Positions 17,594 through 28,705 are shown, counted from the stretch's first letter. The stretch is DNA of 64,000 bases from Cytobacillus sp. S13-E01 (GCF_029193815.1 NZ_JARFVC010000009.1:84929-148928); one strand, 5' to 3'. Notes: generated by a model from the letters alone, not told the origin. Program-made: numbers and translations.

Positions 17594-18175
17594 ATGAAAA
17601 AACTAATTAATCGTGTTACGATTTGGACTGCCATAATCTTATTACCTATTTCGTTGTCAAACATTTCATTTTCAGAATCAAATAACAATGGAGCAGAGAT
17701 TAATGCATTATTGGCTGCTTCAGACAAAGTACATGAAGTGAACGGTCCGTTAACTGTTACCGTAATTTTAGAACGACAATATATGGATGGAGAAGTAAGT
17801 GAAGAAATTGTTGAAGAGACAATTTGGTCCATGGAAGATTTTTGGGCACAGTATGAGAACTGGCAACTTGTTCACCAAGATGAAGAACAAGTTGTTTTTC
17901 AACAAAAAATAGATGATATATCACCTTTATTAAAGTCAAACGGATATTTTGGTATTACTGATGATGGGGTGCTATCCATCTTTGAAGGTAAACCAGATAA
18001 ATCGACAAAGGTTATACAATCCTTCTTTCAAATAGATATTGAGAAACTAGAAAGTCACCAACACAACCAGTTAAAGGAAGGCATAAGAGTTGATTCAAAA
18101 GATCATTATGTAAATATAATCGAGACCTTTAAAACCTTTTCTGCAACACCTATAAGCAAAACGAGTAAAGACTAG
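17594..18175 (+). CDS. bofC: BofC, forespore regulator of the sigma-K checkpoint
   Basis: Secreted forespore protein that restrains the signalling protease SpoIVB and so times sigma-K activation. An N-terminal signal segment (about residues 8-29) is followed by the mature BofC region with VTVILERQYMDGEVSEE, ETIWSMEDFWAQYENWQLV and DISPLLKSNGYFGITDDGVL, all highly characteristic. 193 residues. ATG preceded by GAGGTGAGGG. Its targets' downstream complex, SpoIVFAB, is encoded at 2.1-3.7 kb in the same window. Confidence 0.93.
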   Translation: MKKLINRVTIWTAIILLPISLSNISFSESNNNGAEINALLAASDKVHEVNGPLTVTVILERQYMDGEVSEEIVEETIWSMEDFWAQYENWQLVHQDEEQVVFQQKIDDISPLLKSNGYFGITDDGVLSIFEGKPDKSTKVIQSFFQIDIEKLESHQHNQLKEGIRVDSKDHYVNIIETFKTFSATPISKTSKD

Positions 18176-18197
18176 TTCAATACGCTAGTCTTTCTTT
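18168..18197 (+). terminator. Terminator after bofC
   Basis: AAAGACTAG pairs with CTAGTCTTT across a short loop, followed by CTTTTAATTTT. It overlaps the bofC stop codon. Confidence 0.8.
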
Positions 18198-18348
18198 TAA
18201 TTTTATCAATAAAACGAAATGCTGGTTACCTTAACTTTTGGATGAAAAAGGTATTATCGCCACCCTCTAAAAAACAAGTAGATTTTCTTCATGTTTCTAA
18301 ATCCAATATGATAAAATGGGTTACAGATAGAAAGAGGAGAGAAGCTAT

Positions 18349-18960
18349 TTGATTGAATTTATTAAAGGCTATATTAATTACATAAATCCAGAATATATCG
18401 TTGTCGAAAATAATGGTATTGGATACCAAGTATTTGCCCCAAATCCGTTCGCATTTAATAAAAGTGATGACCAACTCATTACGATCTATACATATCATTA
18501 TGTTCGTGAAGATACATTAGCCCTTTACGGATTTCAAACACGTGAGGAACGTGCTTTATTTGTCAAACTTCTTAATGTGTCTGGAATAGGTCCAAAGGGT
18601 GGTTTAGCTATTCTAGCATCAGGACAACCAGGGCAAGTAGTTAGAGCGATTGAACATGAAGATGAAAAGTTTTTAGTTAAGTTTCCTGGTGTTGGTAAAA
18701 AAACAGCTCGCCAAATGATTCTTGATTTAAAGGGAAAACTTCATGATTTAGTACCAAATATACAGCATGATTTGTTTAATCCAAATGACAACACTCTTGC
18801 TGATCCTTCATCCTCTGTTGCGTTAGACGAAGCAATTGAAGCGTTAAAAGTACTAGGCTATGCAGAGCGGGAAATCAAAAAAATCATCCCTGAGTTATTG
18901 CAAGAAACAATGACAACTGACCAATATATAAAAAAAGCATTACAAAAGCTTTTAAAATAG
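18349..18960 (+). CDS. ruvA: Holliday junction DNA helicase subunit RuvA
   Basis: Tetrameric junction-binding subunit of the RuvAB branch-migration motor. N-terminal OB fold (residues 1-62), two helix-hairpin-helix motifs ([16 protein letters not shown] and [18 protein letters not shown]), and a C-terminal UBA-like domain that contacts RuvB. TTG start after GAGGAGAGAAGC. 203 residues. ruvB follows after 19 bases. Confidence 0.96.
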   Translation: MIEFIKGYINYINPEYIVVENNGIGYQVFAPNPFAFNKSDDQLITIYTYHYVREDTLALYGFQTREERALFVKLLNVSGIGPKGGLAILASGQPGQVVRAIEHEDEKFLVKFPGVGKKTARQMILDLKGKLHDLVPNIQHDLFNPNDNTLADPSSSVALDEAIEALKVLGYAEREIKKIIPELLQETMTTDQYIKKALQKLLK

Positions 18961-18979
18961 CAGGGGGGTTTAAATACTA

Positions 18980-19981
18980 ATGGAAGAACGAATTGTCTCC
19001 AGTGAAGCGGATATTGACGACTCGTCACTTGAACAGAGTTTACGCCCACAAACGTTACAGCAATACATAGGACAAGATAAAGTGAAATTAAATCTTTCCA
19101 TTTTTATTGAAGCAGCAATAATGAGACAGGAAACATTAGATCACGTATTATTATATGGTCCTCCCGGATTGGGGAAAACAACATTAGCAACCATTATTGC
19201 AAATGAAATGGGTGTAAATATTAGAACAACATCTGGTCCAGCTATTGAGCGACCTGGAGATCTTGCAGCTGTATTAACTGCATTAGAACCAGGAGATGTT
19301 TTGTTTATTGATGAAATTCACCGTCTGCATCGATCTGTTGAAGAAGTCTTATATCCCGCGATGGAGGATTTTTGTTTGGACATCGTTATTGGTAAAGGTG
19401 AAACAGCAAGGTCTGTTCGGCTAGATTTACCTCCATTTACGCTTGTAGGTGCAACAACGAGAGCAGGTTCGCTTTCAGCCCCTCTACGAGACCGGTTTGG
19501 GGTGTTAAGTAGACTTGAATACTACAATGAAGTTCAACTAACAAATATTGTGGAACGAACGGCGGAAATCTTAAATGTTCAAATTGATTCTAATGCTGCG
19601 ATAGAAATAGCGAGACGCTCCCGGGGTACACCAAGGATCGCAAACCGATTATTACGTAGGGTAAGGGATTTTGCACAAGTACGTGGCAATGGAATTATCA
19701 CACTTGATCTGTGTAATAAAGCGTTGGAACTCCTTCAAGTGGATAGTTTAGGATTGGATCATATTGACCATAAATTACTTAAAGGTATCATTGAAAAGTT
19801 TCGTGGTGGCCCAGTAGGACTAGATACAATTGCCGCTACCATTGGTGAAGAATCCCTTACAATTGAAGATGTTTACGAACCATACTTATTACAAATAGGC
19901 TTTTTACAAAGAACGCCTCGAGGTAGAGTCGTGACAGATTTAGTATACAGACACTTTCAAATGGAAATTCCTAAGGAGTGA
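18980..19981 (+). CDS. ruvB: Holliday junction branch-migration ATPase RuvB
   Basis: Hexameric AAA+ motor for branch migration. Walker [11 protein letters not shown] at about residues 59-68, Walker [10 protein letters not shown], sensor 1 GATTRAG, and the C-terminal winged helix with [11 protein letters not shown]. 333 residues (B. subtilis 334). Operon with ruvA; the next gene (DUF2905) starts seven bases later. Confidence 0.97.
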   Translation: MEERIVSSEADIDDSSLEQSLRPQTLQQYIGQDKVKLNLSIFIEAAIMRQETLDHVLLYGPPGLGKTTLATIIANEMGVNIRTTSGPAIERPGDLAAVLTALEPGDVLFIDEIHRLHRSVEEVLYPAMEDFCLDIVIGKGETARSVRLDLPPFTLVGATTRAGSLSAPLRDRFGVLSRLEYYNEVQLTNIVERTAEILNVQIDSNAAIEIARRSRGTPRIANRLLRRVRDFAQVRGNGIITLDLCNKALELLQVDSLGLDHIDHKLLKGIIEKFRGGPVGLDTIAATIGEESLTIEDVYEPYLLQIGFLQRTPRGRVVTDLVYRHFQMEIPKE

Positions 19982-19988
19982 GGACACA

Positions 19989-20180
19989 TTGGGTAAAATG
20001 TTAATGATCGTGGGTATCGTATTATTGATTATTGGTATGATATGGCAGTTCATTGGCAAACTGCCTGGTGATATCGTAGTTAAGAAGGGAAACACAACAT
20101 TTTACTTTCCAATCGTAACTTCAATAGTAGTAAGTGTAGTCCTTTCATTTATTTTTTACGTGATGGGACGATTTAGATGA
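19989..20180 (+). CDS. Small two-helix membrane protein, DUF2905 family
   Basis: 63-residue protein with two membrane segments (about residues 5-22 and 41-58) separated by GKLPGDIVVKKGNTTFYFP, the DUF2905 signature (GxLPGDI). Function unknown. TTG start after GGAGTGAGG. Small genes of this family commonly lie between ruvB and queA in Bacilli, which is the case here. Confidence 0.85.
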   Translation: MGKMLMIVGIVLLIIGMIWQFIGKLPGDIVVKKGNTTFYFPIVTSIVVSVVLSFIFYVMGRFR

Positions 20181-20203
20181 GAAGAAGGAAATAGGTGATA
20201 ATG

Positions 20204-21229
20204 ATGAAGGTAGATTTATTTGATTTTCATTTACCAGAGGACCTAATTGCCCAGACTCCTTTAGAGGATAGGGAGGCCTCGAGGTTACTCGTTCTTGATA
20301 AGAAGACGGGTAAGTTGCAGCATGAGACCTTTAGAGCAATTCTTTCCTATTTACAGGAAGGTGATTGTCTTGTTTTAAATGACACTCGGGTCTTGCCTGC
20401 CCGATTATACGGCGAAAAGGAAGATACTGGTGCAAAAGTTGAGGTTTTACTTTTAAAACAAGAAAAAGAAGATACATGGGAAACACTTATTAAGCCAGCA
20501 AAAAGGATCAAAACGGGTAGTGTTATATCATTTGGTGATGGACGTTTAAAAGCTATTTGTACAGGAATTAGTGATCATGGTGGAAGAACACTTACCTTTC
20601 AATATAAAGGTATATTTTATGAAGTGTTGGATTCATTAGGTGAAATGCCGCTGCCACCATACATAAAAGAGCAGCTTGATGATAAGGAACGTTATCAAAC
20701 GGTGTTTGCCCGAGAACGGGGATCGGCGGCTGCTCCAACAGCTGGATTACACTTTACGGAGGGTTTATTAGAGGAAATTAAAGCAAAAGGTGTACATATA
20801 GCATTTATAACATTGCATGTGGGACTAGGAACGTTTCGACCAGTAAGTGTTGAATCAATAGATGAACACGATATGCACGCGGAGTTCTATCAAATGACAA
20901 AAGGGACAGCACATTTATTAAATGATGTGAAAAAATCTGGTGGACGAATAATCTCGGTTGGGACTACTTCAACGAGAACGCTTGAAACAATTATAAATGA
21001 GCATGGGAAATTTGTTGAATCAAGTGGCTGGACAAGCATCTTTATTTTTCCAGGTTATGAGTATAAAGCAATTGATGGATTAATCACAAACTTTCATCTG
21101 CCAAAATCAACATTAGTGATGTTAGTAAGCGCACTTGCGGGAAGAGAAAATGTGATAAATGCTTATGGGCAGGCAGTGAAAGAACGATACCGCTTTTTTA
21201 GTTTCGGTGATGCTATGCTTATCGTGTAA
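20204..21229 (+). CDS. queA: S-adenosylmethionine:tRNA ribosyltransferase-isomerase QueA
   Basis: Transfers and isomerises the ribosyl part of SAM onto preQ1-tRNA to form epoxyqueuosine. N-terminus [20 protein letters not shown], then [26 protein letters not shown] and GTTSTRTLE, all family motifs. ATG at 20204 is preferred: AGGTG (20192-20196) is seven bases upstream, whereas GTG 20195 overlaps it. 341 residues. Operon with tgt, which acts one step earlier on the same nucleotide. Confidence 0.97.
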   Translation: MKVDLFDFHLPEDLIAQTPLEDREASRLLVLDKKTGKLQHETFRAILSYLQEGDCLVLNDTRVLPARLYGEKEDTGAKVEVLLLKQEKEDTWETLIKPAKRIKTGSVISFGDGRLKAICTGISDHGGRTLTFQYKGIFYEVLDSLGEMPLPPYIKEQLDDKERYQTVFARERGSAAAPTAGLHFTEGLLEEIKAKGVHIAFITLHVGLGTFRPVSVESIDEHDMHAEFYQMTKGTAHLLNDVKKSGGRIISVGTTSTRTLETIINEHGKFVESSGWTSIFIFPGYEYKAIDGLITNFHLPKSTLVMLVSALAGRENVINAYGQAVKERYRFFSFGDAMLIV

Positions 21230-21337
21230 GGGCAGCTCACGCTAAGGTATTCCAGCTGGATATGTGTCTTTATATTGTAATAAAGTACTTTAGAAACTAA
21301 GAGCAAGGATAACCGGAGAGTTGAAGGGAGAATATAG

Positions 21338-22480
<1,143 letters not shown>

Positions 22481-22512
22481 CTGCATATGAATTATTGAAA
22501 GGGGTGAACAGA

Positions 22513-22773
22513 ATGGATTTATTAGGAACGGTTGGGCCATTAGTATTAATGTTTGCAATTTTTTACTTTTTGTTAATTCGTCCACAACAAAAGCGTCAAA
22601 AAGCAACACGACAAATGCAGTCAGATCTTAAAAAAGGTGATAAAATTGTCACTGTTGGTGGACTACATGGTATTGTTGACGGTATTGATGAGGACAAGAT
22701 AGTTCTAAAAGCAGGCGACGGAGCAAGACTTACATACGATCGTCAAGCGGTACGTGAAGTGAAAAACGATTAA
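22513..22773 (+). CDS. yajC: Preprotein translocase accessory subunit YajC
   Basis: Single-pass membrane protein associated with SecDF-YajC. One N-terminal membrane helix (about residues 5-24, LVLMFAIFYFLLIRPQQKRQK) and a small cytoplasmic domain with GDKIVTVGGLHGIVDGI. ATG at 22513 lies seven bases after AGGGGTG. 86 residues. secDF lies about 6 kb downstream. Followed by a terminator. Confidence 0.95.
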   Translation: MDLLGTVGPLVLMFAIFYFLLIRPQQKRQKATRQMQSDLKKGDKIVTVGGLHGIVDGIDEDKIVLKAGDGARLTYDRQAVREVKND

Positions 22774-22778
22774 TCAAG

Positions 22779-22812
22779 AAAAGAGCATTCCGACTTTGGA
22801 AGGCTCTTTTTT
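22779..22812 (+). terminator. Terminator after yajC
   Basis: AAGAGC-ATTCC pairs with GGAA-GGCTCTT, followed by TTTTTT; the T-run leads directly into repeat R6. Confidence 0.8.
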
Positions 22813-22813
22813 T

Positions 22814-22978
22814 AAAAGATAAGAAAGTATAAAAGTTTGTACCTAGTTTTAGTGTCTAGCTCCGGGCGCCATCGGCTCGAGGTCATAAGCCAATCCCTTC
22901 CCGAAGGCAAAAAACGCCTTCAGTCAGGGCTCGTCTTATGCTTGTCGCCGAAAGGCGGGCGCCCTGCGCTTTTCTTAA
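22814..22978 (+). repeat. Intergenic hairpin repeat, copy R6 (full length)
   Basis: Standard 5' box with AAGAAAGTATAAAAG at 22821-22835, GGGCGCC, inner hairpin of the CCCTTCCCGAAGGC / GCCTTCAGTCAGGG class, CGCC-GAAA-GGCG, GGGCGCCC and 3' box. It fills the gap between convergent yajC and the next gene, ending four bases from that gene's stop codon. Confidence 0.9.
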
Positions 22979-22981
22979 TTA

Positions 22982-23368
22982 TTATGCCCTTGAAGGTGTT
23001 GTCATATTAACACCAATTATCCCTCCCAAGATAGCTGTTCCGAGAAATCCTAGATTATAGAATAATTGTTCGGTTGAGAAAGTAGTATCGTAGCCAAGAT
23101 ATTGAAACAAAAAAACAACTAGTATATATAAGATTCCAGTTGCGCCTCCCATTAGCCACCCTTTTTCTTTACCTTTTCCTCCAGAAACAAAGCCCCCAAC
23201 GAAAAGTGCTAGAAAAGATATGATTAAAATAACCCATGTTAAAGAAGATTCCTGCATTGACGTAAACCTCAATAATAGTGAAAATATTAGACTGGAACCA
23301 AGTATTACAATAAATGTTGCCAACACTCCATAAACCATAGCGATACCCATGTTTTTCAATTTGATCAT
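22982..23368 (-). CDS. yrzE: TIGR04086-type small membrane protein (YrzE-like)
   Basis: 128-residue protein with four hydrophobic segments (about 8-32, 42-61, 70-88, 99-120), resembling YrzE/TIGR04086 proteins encoded after yajC in Bacilli. Function unknown. Convergent with yajC; gaps of about 230 bases on its 5' side hold no recognised element. Confidence 0.75.
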   Translation of the reverse strand: MIKLKNMGIAMVYGVLATFIVILGSSLIFSLLLRFTSMQESSLTWVILIISFLALFVGGFVSGGKGKEKGWLMGGATGILYILVVFLFQYLGYDTTFSTEQLFYNLGFLGTAILGGIIGVNMTTPSRA

Positions 23369-23601
23369 TCCCCCTACTTAAATAAATTGAGTTGACAGAA
23401 GTGTGTTAGCTTTATAAGTTTGATAGTTACTTATGCAACTCTTTATTCGTTTAGTTCTTACAAATAGAACTAGCCTTAGTACGAGCATATTCATGTCCAA
23501 AAAAAATTAGAATAGAAATATTTTTTGGGACTACCATCATATGATGTAAAGAGGTTTATGCAAAATCGCGGGACAAAGTGGGTGGAAGGAGACCAATATA
23601 C

Positions 23602-24891
23602 ATGACAATAGTTCTTGCACTATTGATTTTTATTATTAGCTATCTTGTCATCATGACGGAAAAACTTGATCGTGCACTAATAGCTTGTATTGGTGGAGTT
23701 ATGATGTTACTTGTTGGGATATATGATATTGACTCAGCATTTTTAGAATACATAGATTGGAGTACGATTACATTATTATTTTCGATGATGATTATTGTAA
23801 CAATTACTAGTCAAACAGGTGTGTTTGAATTTGTCGCAATTGTCGTTGCCAAGCTTGTAAAAGGTAAGGGTATTCCATTGTTATTTGTGGTGTCGTTGTT
23901 AACCGCAATAGGTTCAGCCTTTTTAGCAAATGTAACAACGGTTCTGCTTTTAGTGCCAATCATTTTAACATTGGTGAGAATTCTTGAGGTCCCTGCTGTA
24001 CCTTTTTTAATTGCAATCATCCTATCTTCGAATATTGGTGGTACTGCCACACTGATAGGCGACCCACCTAATATAATGATAGGGCAAGCGGTCGAGCATT
24101 TAACGTTTAATGCTTTTTTATTCAACTTGTCACCAATTGTGTTACTTATTTTTATCGTCATTATAGGTGGTTTAGCACTTCTTTATTGGAATAAGCTTCA
24201 TGTAACACCCACAAATCAAAAACGCTTAAAAGATATTGAAGCCATATCCTATTTGAAAAAAGATCAAGTTCTCTATAAGTCTGTTGGTGTTTTATTACTT
24301 ACTGTAGTGGGATTTATTTTGCACCCTTTCCTACATGTAGACCTAACTAGTGTGGCGATGGCAGGGGCGCTATTACTATTATTGTTAACACATGAGCAAT
24401 ACAAGCCAGATGATGTATTTAAACAAGTTGATTGGGGTACATTATTCTTCTTTATAGGTTTATTTTTACTTGTTGGTGGTTTAGAGGAAGTTGGAATAAT
24501 TGATGAAATGGCACGAGGAATACTTTATTATACAGAAGGTGATCTACCCAAAACGGCCCTACTGGTGCTATGGCTAACAGGCTTATTGTCAGGCTTCGTC
24601 GATAATATTCCATTTGTAGCAGCGATGATTCCAGTCATATTTGAGTTCCAGGACTATGGGATGACTAACTTGGATCCCTTATGGTGGTCATTAGCATTAG
24701 GCGCATGTTTAGGTGGGAATGGAACCTTGTTAGGGTCATCCTCAAATCTCGTAGTAGCTGGATTAGCGGCTAAAGCCAAGGAACAAGTAAATTTTATTGA
24801 GTTCCTAAAGATAGGCATACCGGTCGTGGTTGTCTCGCTTCTTCTTTCTACAATTTACGTTTATTTTCGTTATTTAGTAGATTTCATATAA
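23602..24891 (+). CDS. ArsB/NhaD-family ion transporter
   Basis: Polytopic membrane protein of the IT superfamily (arsenite, Na+/H+ or dicarboxylate carriers); the substrate cannot be told. About 11-12 hydrophobic segments, with family motifs FLANVTTVLLLVPIILTL, NIGGTATLIGDPPNIMIG and the repeat-symmetric GLLSGFVDNIPFVAAMIP and GGNGTLLGSSSNLV. ATG at 23602 follows GGAAGGAGA; GTG 23578 would add eight residues before the first helix. 429 residues. Not part of the conserved B. subtilis order at this point, so probably a lineage insertion. Confidence 0.88.
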   Translation: MTIVLALLIFIISYLVIMTEKLDRALIACIGGVMMLLVGIYDIDSAFLEYIDWSTITLLFSMMIIVTITSQTGVFEFVAIVVAKLVKGKGIPLLFVVSLLTAIGSAFLANVTTVLLLVPIILTLVRILEVPAVPFLIAIILSSNIGGTATLIGDPPNIMIGQAVEHLTFNAFLFNLSPIVLLIFIVIIGGLALLYWNKLHVTPTNQKRLKDIEAISYLKKDQVLYKSVGVLLLTVVGFILHPFLHVDLTSVAMAGALLLLLLTHEQYKPDDVFKQVDWGTLFFFIGLFLLVGGLEEVGIIDEMARGILYYTEGDLPKTALLVLWLTGLLSGFVDNIPFVAAMIPVIFEFQDYGMTNLDPLWWSLALGACLGGNGTLLGSSSNLVVAGLAAKAKEQVNFIEFLKIGIPVVVVSLLLSTIYVYFRYLVDFI

Positions 24892-24976
24892 ATGGAAAAA
24901 TATACGGATTATTATTTCTGAATTTTTGTAGAAACTAATGTTGATGGAAGAATATAGTCTGCATTTTCAATGTTTA

Positions 24977-25055
24977 TCCCGCATTAACGTGCAGTAAATC
25001 CCCCACTTTAAAACTTAGAGTATTCGAAGAAGTTTAAGTGGGGGATGATAGAAAC
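24977..25055 (+). repeat. Palindromic element P1 (reverse complement of P2)
   Basis: CCCGCATTAACG, then a long hairpin CCCCCACTTTAAAACTT / AAGTTTAAGTGGGGG, then GATGATAGAAAC. The same arrangement is present reversed at 38191-38267 (P2), including the flank TTAATGCGGG. It could be an end of a transposon or a solo palindromic mobile element; no transposase is near. Confidence 0.7.
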
Positions 25056-25089
25056 CCCCTTTGGGAAGTTTCAACTATAAGTTTTAGAG

Positions 25090-25308
25090 AATGGATAAGT
25101 ACGAAAGAAAAGAGGATATAGGTTTAGTGTCTAGCTCCTGGCGCCATCGACTCGGAAGTCAATAGGAAATCCCGTCCCGAAGGCAAAAAACTCCTTTAGT
25201 CAGGGCCCGTCTTATGTTTGACTTCAGGATTTGCTGATGTCGATGTTCGCCACAGGACGTGGCAGGTTTTAATCGACGCACAGGTAGGCGGGCGCCCTGC
25301 GCTTTTCG
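25090..25308 (+). repeat. Intergenic hairpin repeat, copy R7 (long form)
   Basis: Degenerate 5' box, then TTTAGTGTCTAGCTCC, GGCGCC, an inner hairpin CCCGTCCCGAAGG / CTTTAGTCAGGG, GTCTTATG, and then about 58 extra bases that form their own hairpin (GTCGATGTTCGCCAC / GTGGCAGGTTTTAATCGAC), then GGCGGGCGCCC and CGCTTTTCG. It ends a few bases before AGGAGG of the next gene, so it is the leader of that gene's message if transcribed from upstream. Confidence 0.85.
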
Positions 25309-25323
25309 TAGAAGGAGGCTACG

Positions 25324-25995
25324 GTGTTGGAAGAGTATTTAATTATTAGTGCACGGACACTTTTTCTCTATTTTGTCATTTTATTTGTATTTCGGTTAAT
25401 GGGGAAAAGAGAAATCGGTGAATTAAGTATTCTTGATTTAGTTGTTTCAATTATGATAGCTGAAATGGCAGTCGTGGCTATTGAAAATACCAAGGACCCA
25501 CTTTTACATACCATTTATCCTATGATTATACTGATGGTCATCCAAATAGGTTTAGCGTATCTTTCGCTTAAAAGTCAAAAATTACGTGATATTATTGATG
25601 GAAAGCCAACTGTTATAATAGATAAGGGGAAAATTGACGAACATGAAATGAGAAAACAAAGATACAATTTAGATGATTTGCTGCTTCAATTACGTGAAAA
25701 AGATATCCGAAATGTTGCTGACGTGGAATTTGCTATTTTGGAGCCATCAGGAAAATTATCTGTGTTTCAAAAAGACAAAACCAAGCCTCAATCTGAAACC
25801 TTTGATTTTGAATGGCCGGTGATTTTGGATGGCATTGTCCAGGAGGAACAGTTAGAAAGACTGAATAAAACAAATCTATGGCTACGGCAACAATTACGTA
25901 AACTTGGCTATAAAGAAATAAAAAAAATTTCCTATTGTACATATAATAACAATAATGATACGTTCTACATTGATATAAAAGACGAGAAAAAGTAA
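25324..25995 (+). CDS. DUF421 (YetF-type) membrane protein
   Basis: N-terminal three-helix membrane part (about residues 5-75) with FRLMGKREIGELSILDLVVSIMIAEMA, the DUF421 signature, then a cytoplasmic domain with KPTVIIDKGKIDEHEMRKQRYNLDDLLLQLREK. 223 residues. Spore-former genomes carry many paralogues, some linked to spore germinants, but the function of this one is unknown. GTG start six bases after AGGAGG, just downstream of repeat R7. Confidence 0.88.
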   Translation: MLEEYLIISARTLFLYFVILFVFRLMGKREIGELSILDLVVSIMIAEMAVVAIENTKDPLLHTIYPMIILMVIQIGLAYLSLKSQKLRDIIDGKPTVIIDKGKIDEHEMRKQRYNLDDLLLQLREKDIRNVADVEFAILEPSGKLSVFQKDKTKPQSETFDFEWPVILDGIVQEEQLERLNKTNLWLRQQLRKLGYKEIKKISYCTYNNNNDTFYIDIKDEKK

Positions 25996-26032
25996 AAATA
26001 ACCAAACCTAAATCGGTATGGTTATTTTTTAT
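25994..26032. terminator. Bidirectional terminator between DUF421 gene and spoVB
   Basis: AAAATAACCA pairs with TGGTTATTTT with an A-run on the left and T-run on the right, so it can serve both convergent genes; it overlaps the spoVB stop region. Confidence 0.8.
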
Positions 26033-27596
26033 TAGGAAGCAGTAGCGAAAGTCTTGCTCCGATATAAGGAACTCGTTTAACTTCATCTCTTTTTACAAGT
26101 CTAAATAGTATTAACAACACAAGATATATAACGGAAGTTACACCAATCGCAAACAATGTTCGGGCTGCTAAGGAAGCTTCTACTAAGAGATTTATAAAAG
26201 TATAATGTCCGACAATTCCCGACCCAATCATAGTTATCAGACTTTTTACATAATCACGAATATAAAAGCTATATGAAATTACCTTTATTACGGTACTAAA
26301 ATGTAGTAACGTTACGAGCATCATTCCTGATACAATAGCTAGAGCAGCACCCATAATACCTAACTCAGGTCTTGTAGCTAGAATAAATATAATGGCTGTC
26401 TTTACTGCTGCACCAATAAAGCTATTAATCATGGCTGCTTTTGCCAAATCCATTGCTTGTAAAGTTGCTTGTAGTGGACCTTGAAAATAATAGAAGATAA
26501 AGAATGGTGCCATTACTTTTACAAAAATAGCTGCATTGCTACTACCGTACATTAGTTCCATAATTGGTGCTGCAAATACATAAAGAGTGACAACAGCTAA
26601 TCCACCTGTTACTAGGGACAACCGAAGTGCTTGTTGTAGCCGATGTTCTATTAATAAAGTCTGTTTATTAGCAGCAGCTTCGCTTATCGCTGGAACCAGA
26701 GAAGTTGCCAAGGAGTAGGTAATAAATGATGGTAATAATAACAATGGCATGGCAAAACCAGTCAATTCACCATATTGCCTTGTTGCAAGGGTAGTAGCCA
26801 CACCTGCAATTGCTAAGCTTTGTACAACAACGATTGGCTCAAAAAACCATGAAATCGACCCTATTAATCTGCTACCAGTAGTTGGTAGTGCGATTGACAT
26901 TAGTTCATTAAAGGTATTCTTACCAGCTTTAACGGATTTTAAAAAGTGTGTTCTTACCTTCACTCGTTTTTTTGTCTTAAACATCCAAAACATATAGAGG
27001 AGTGACATTAATTCACCGATAACTGCCGATATCATTGCACCTGCTGCAGCATACTCAATACCATAGGGAAGAAAAGCTTTTGTGAAAATAGCAACTAAGG
27101 TTATCCTAACGACTTGCTCAATAACCTGGGATATAGCAGCTGGTCGCATATTTTGTCTACCTTGAAAATAGCCACGTAATACTGAAGAAAGCGCAACTAT
27201 TGGAACAATAGGCGATATGGCTAGCAACGGATAATAGACCCTTGAATCCGTAAATAATGTTTCTGATAAAATCGGGGCTAACAATATCATCAAGGGTGTA
27301 AAAATTAAGCTTAGAGTACCAGTCGTAGTAAGCGAAACAACTAGGATCTTCTTAATTTTTCTTCGATCACCCTTTGCTTGTGCTTCAGCAATTAACTTAG
27401 AGATGGCAACTGGTAGACCAAGCTGTACAATTGTAATTGTGAGGACAAGTGTAGGTACTGCCATCATATAAAGTCCTACACCTTCTTCTCCAATAAATCG
27501 TGCGACAACTATTCGGTTAATAAAACCAAGAACCCTGGTTATTAGACCAGCAATAATTAATATTAATGTCCCTTGCAAAAATGTTTGTTTAGACAT
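26022..27596 (-). CDS. spoVB: Stage V sporulation protein B (MATE/MurJ-like flippase family)
   Basis: Polytopic membrane protein of the polysaccharide/lipid II flippase family, needed for cortex synthesis in the spore. About 14 membrane segments. N-terminus SKQTFLQGTLILIIAGLITR, then VARFIGEEGVGLYMMAVPT, match SpoVB closely. The ATG at 27596 is preferred over 27620 because AAGGTAGGGA precedes it and homologues begin MxKQTFLxGTL. 524 residues (B. subtilis 518). Opposite strand to its neighbours. Confidence 0.93.
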   Translation of the reverse strand: MSKQTFLQGTLILIIAGLITRVLGFINRIVVARFIGEEGVGLYMMAVPTLVLTITIVQLGLPVAISKLIAEAQAKGDRRKIKKILVVSLTTTGTLSLIFTPLMILLAPILSETLFTDSRVYYPLLAISPIVPIVALSSVLRGYFQGRQNMRPAAISQVIEQVVRITLVAIFTKAFLPYGIEYAAAGAMISAVIGELMSLLYMFWMFKTKKRVKVRTHFLKSVKAGKNTFNELMSIALPTTGSRLIGSISWFFEPIVVVQSLAIAGVATTLATRQYGELTGFAMPLLLLPSFITYSLATSLVPAISEAAANKQTLLIEHRLQQALRLSLVTGGLAVVTLYVFAAPIMELMYGSSNAAIFVKVMAPFFIFYYFQGPLQATLQAMDLAKAAMINSFIGAAVKTAIIFILATRPELGIMGAALAIVSGMMLVTLLHFSTVIKVISYSFYIRDYVKSLITMIGSGIVGHYTFINLLVEASLAARTLFAIGVTSVIYLVLLILFRLVKRDEVKRVPYIGARLSLLLPNKK

Positions 27597-27776
27597 GTGT
27601 TTCCCTACCTTCTCAAACAAGGTTATATCATTTACAATTAACTATATGCGAGGTAGGGGGCCAAGCATGACAAGTATTATTTTAACCAATCCGTCATAAG
27701 GTTTTAGAAATGGAAAGACGCATATTAAATGTATAGTGTCGGTACATTATATAACTAAATGAAGGAGATGTTTAAA

Positions 27777-28271
27777 ATGAAAGAAAAACTAAAAGAATAT
27801 CTTGTTCAAAATTTAGATTTCCTCCCACCTGAGTTAATCGTGTTAATTGTCTCAGCAATGCCGATAGTAGAATTAAGAGGTGGCTTACCATTAGCCTACA
27901 TTCACTACGATTTCAGTTTAGTAAAATCTTTTGTTCTAAGTGTTATAGGCAATTTACTACCATTAATCCCACTATTACTATTGTTTCAACCAATTAGTAA
28001 GTGGCTGATGAGATTTGGATTATACCGTAAAATGTATGATTGGCTTTATAACCGAACTCTAAAAAAAAGTAATAGTATCGAAAAATATGGAGCAATTGGA
28101 TTAATGCTTTTTACAGCATTACCACTACCAACAACAGGTGCTTACAGTGCATGCGTAGCCGCTTCAATATTTTTAATCAGGATGAGATATGCGTTTATAT
28201 CGATTGCACTTGGTGTAGTAATTGCAGCTATTATCGTCAGCTTTGGTATGTTTTCGATTTCAATTTTATAA
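27777..28271 (+). CDS. Small multidrug export family membrane protein (COG2426)
   Basis: About 164 residues with four to five hydrophobic segments and the motif VSAMPIVELRGGLPLAY, which marks the COG2426 "small multidrug export" family; the export role is an old annotation and unproven. ATG 27777 follows AAGGAGATG; ATG 27759 is earlier, before that site. comN follows 12 bases later. Confidence 0.82.
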   Translation: MKEKLKEYLVQNLDFLPPELIVLIVSAMPIVELRGGLPLAYIHYDFSLVKSFVLSVIGNLLPLIPLLLLFQPISKWLMRFGLYRKMYDWLYNRTLKKSNSIEKYGAIGLMLFTALPLPTTGAYSACVAASIFLIRMRYAFISIALGVVIAAIIVSFGMFSISIL

Positions 28272-28283
28272 AGGGGAATGATG

Positions 28284-28586
28284 ATGAATAACAAAACGAT
28301 GCATCCTTTACAGAGATACCGTACTGAAGTGGAACCAGCAATAAACAGCAAATTAGAAGAATTCGAGTTGTATGGTTATGATAAAGTGACTGAAAATGAA
28401 CTATGGGATTTTTTAATTAAAAAGAGATGGAAACGTGATAATGAAGAAAAGCAACTTCATCAAGTTGTAAATGATATATTAAGAACAAATGTTAGTGACT
28501 TTATCAGTTACGCAACGATCGAAGCTTACAAATCTCCAAATATATTTAGTAAAGAAAGCAAAGAAGCGTTTAAAGATTTATTTTAG
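28284..28586 (+). CDS. comN: Post-transcriptional regulator ComN-like protein
   Basis: 100-residue soluble protein resembling ComN (YrzD), which controls comE mRNA accumulation and localises with it to poles and septa in B. subtilis. Conserved segment KLEEFELYGYDKVTENELWDFLIKKRWK. Three ATGs are in tandem (28278, 28281, 28284); the third is best placed after AAGGGG (28271-28276). It lies between spoVB and secDF as in B. subtilis. Confidence 0.82.
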   Translation: MNNKTMHPLQRYRTEVEPAINSKLEEFELYGYDKVTENELWDFLIKKRWKRDNEEKQLHQVVNDILRTNVSDFISYATIEAYKSPNIFSKESKEAFKDLF

Positions 28587-28705
28587 GATAAAATGATACA
28601 TAGTGATCAAAAAATCTTCCTTGTTTTCTGACATTGACAGGTCATGAGTGTTGTCTCATAATGGCATTATTGGTGTTTTTTTTACTAGACTAGCTAGGAT
28701 TGTTA

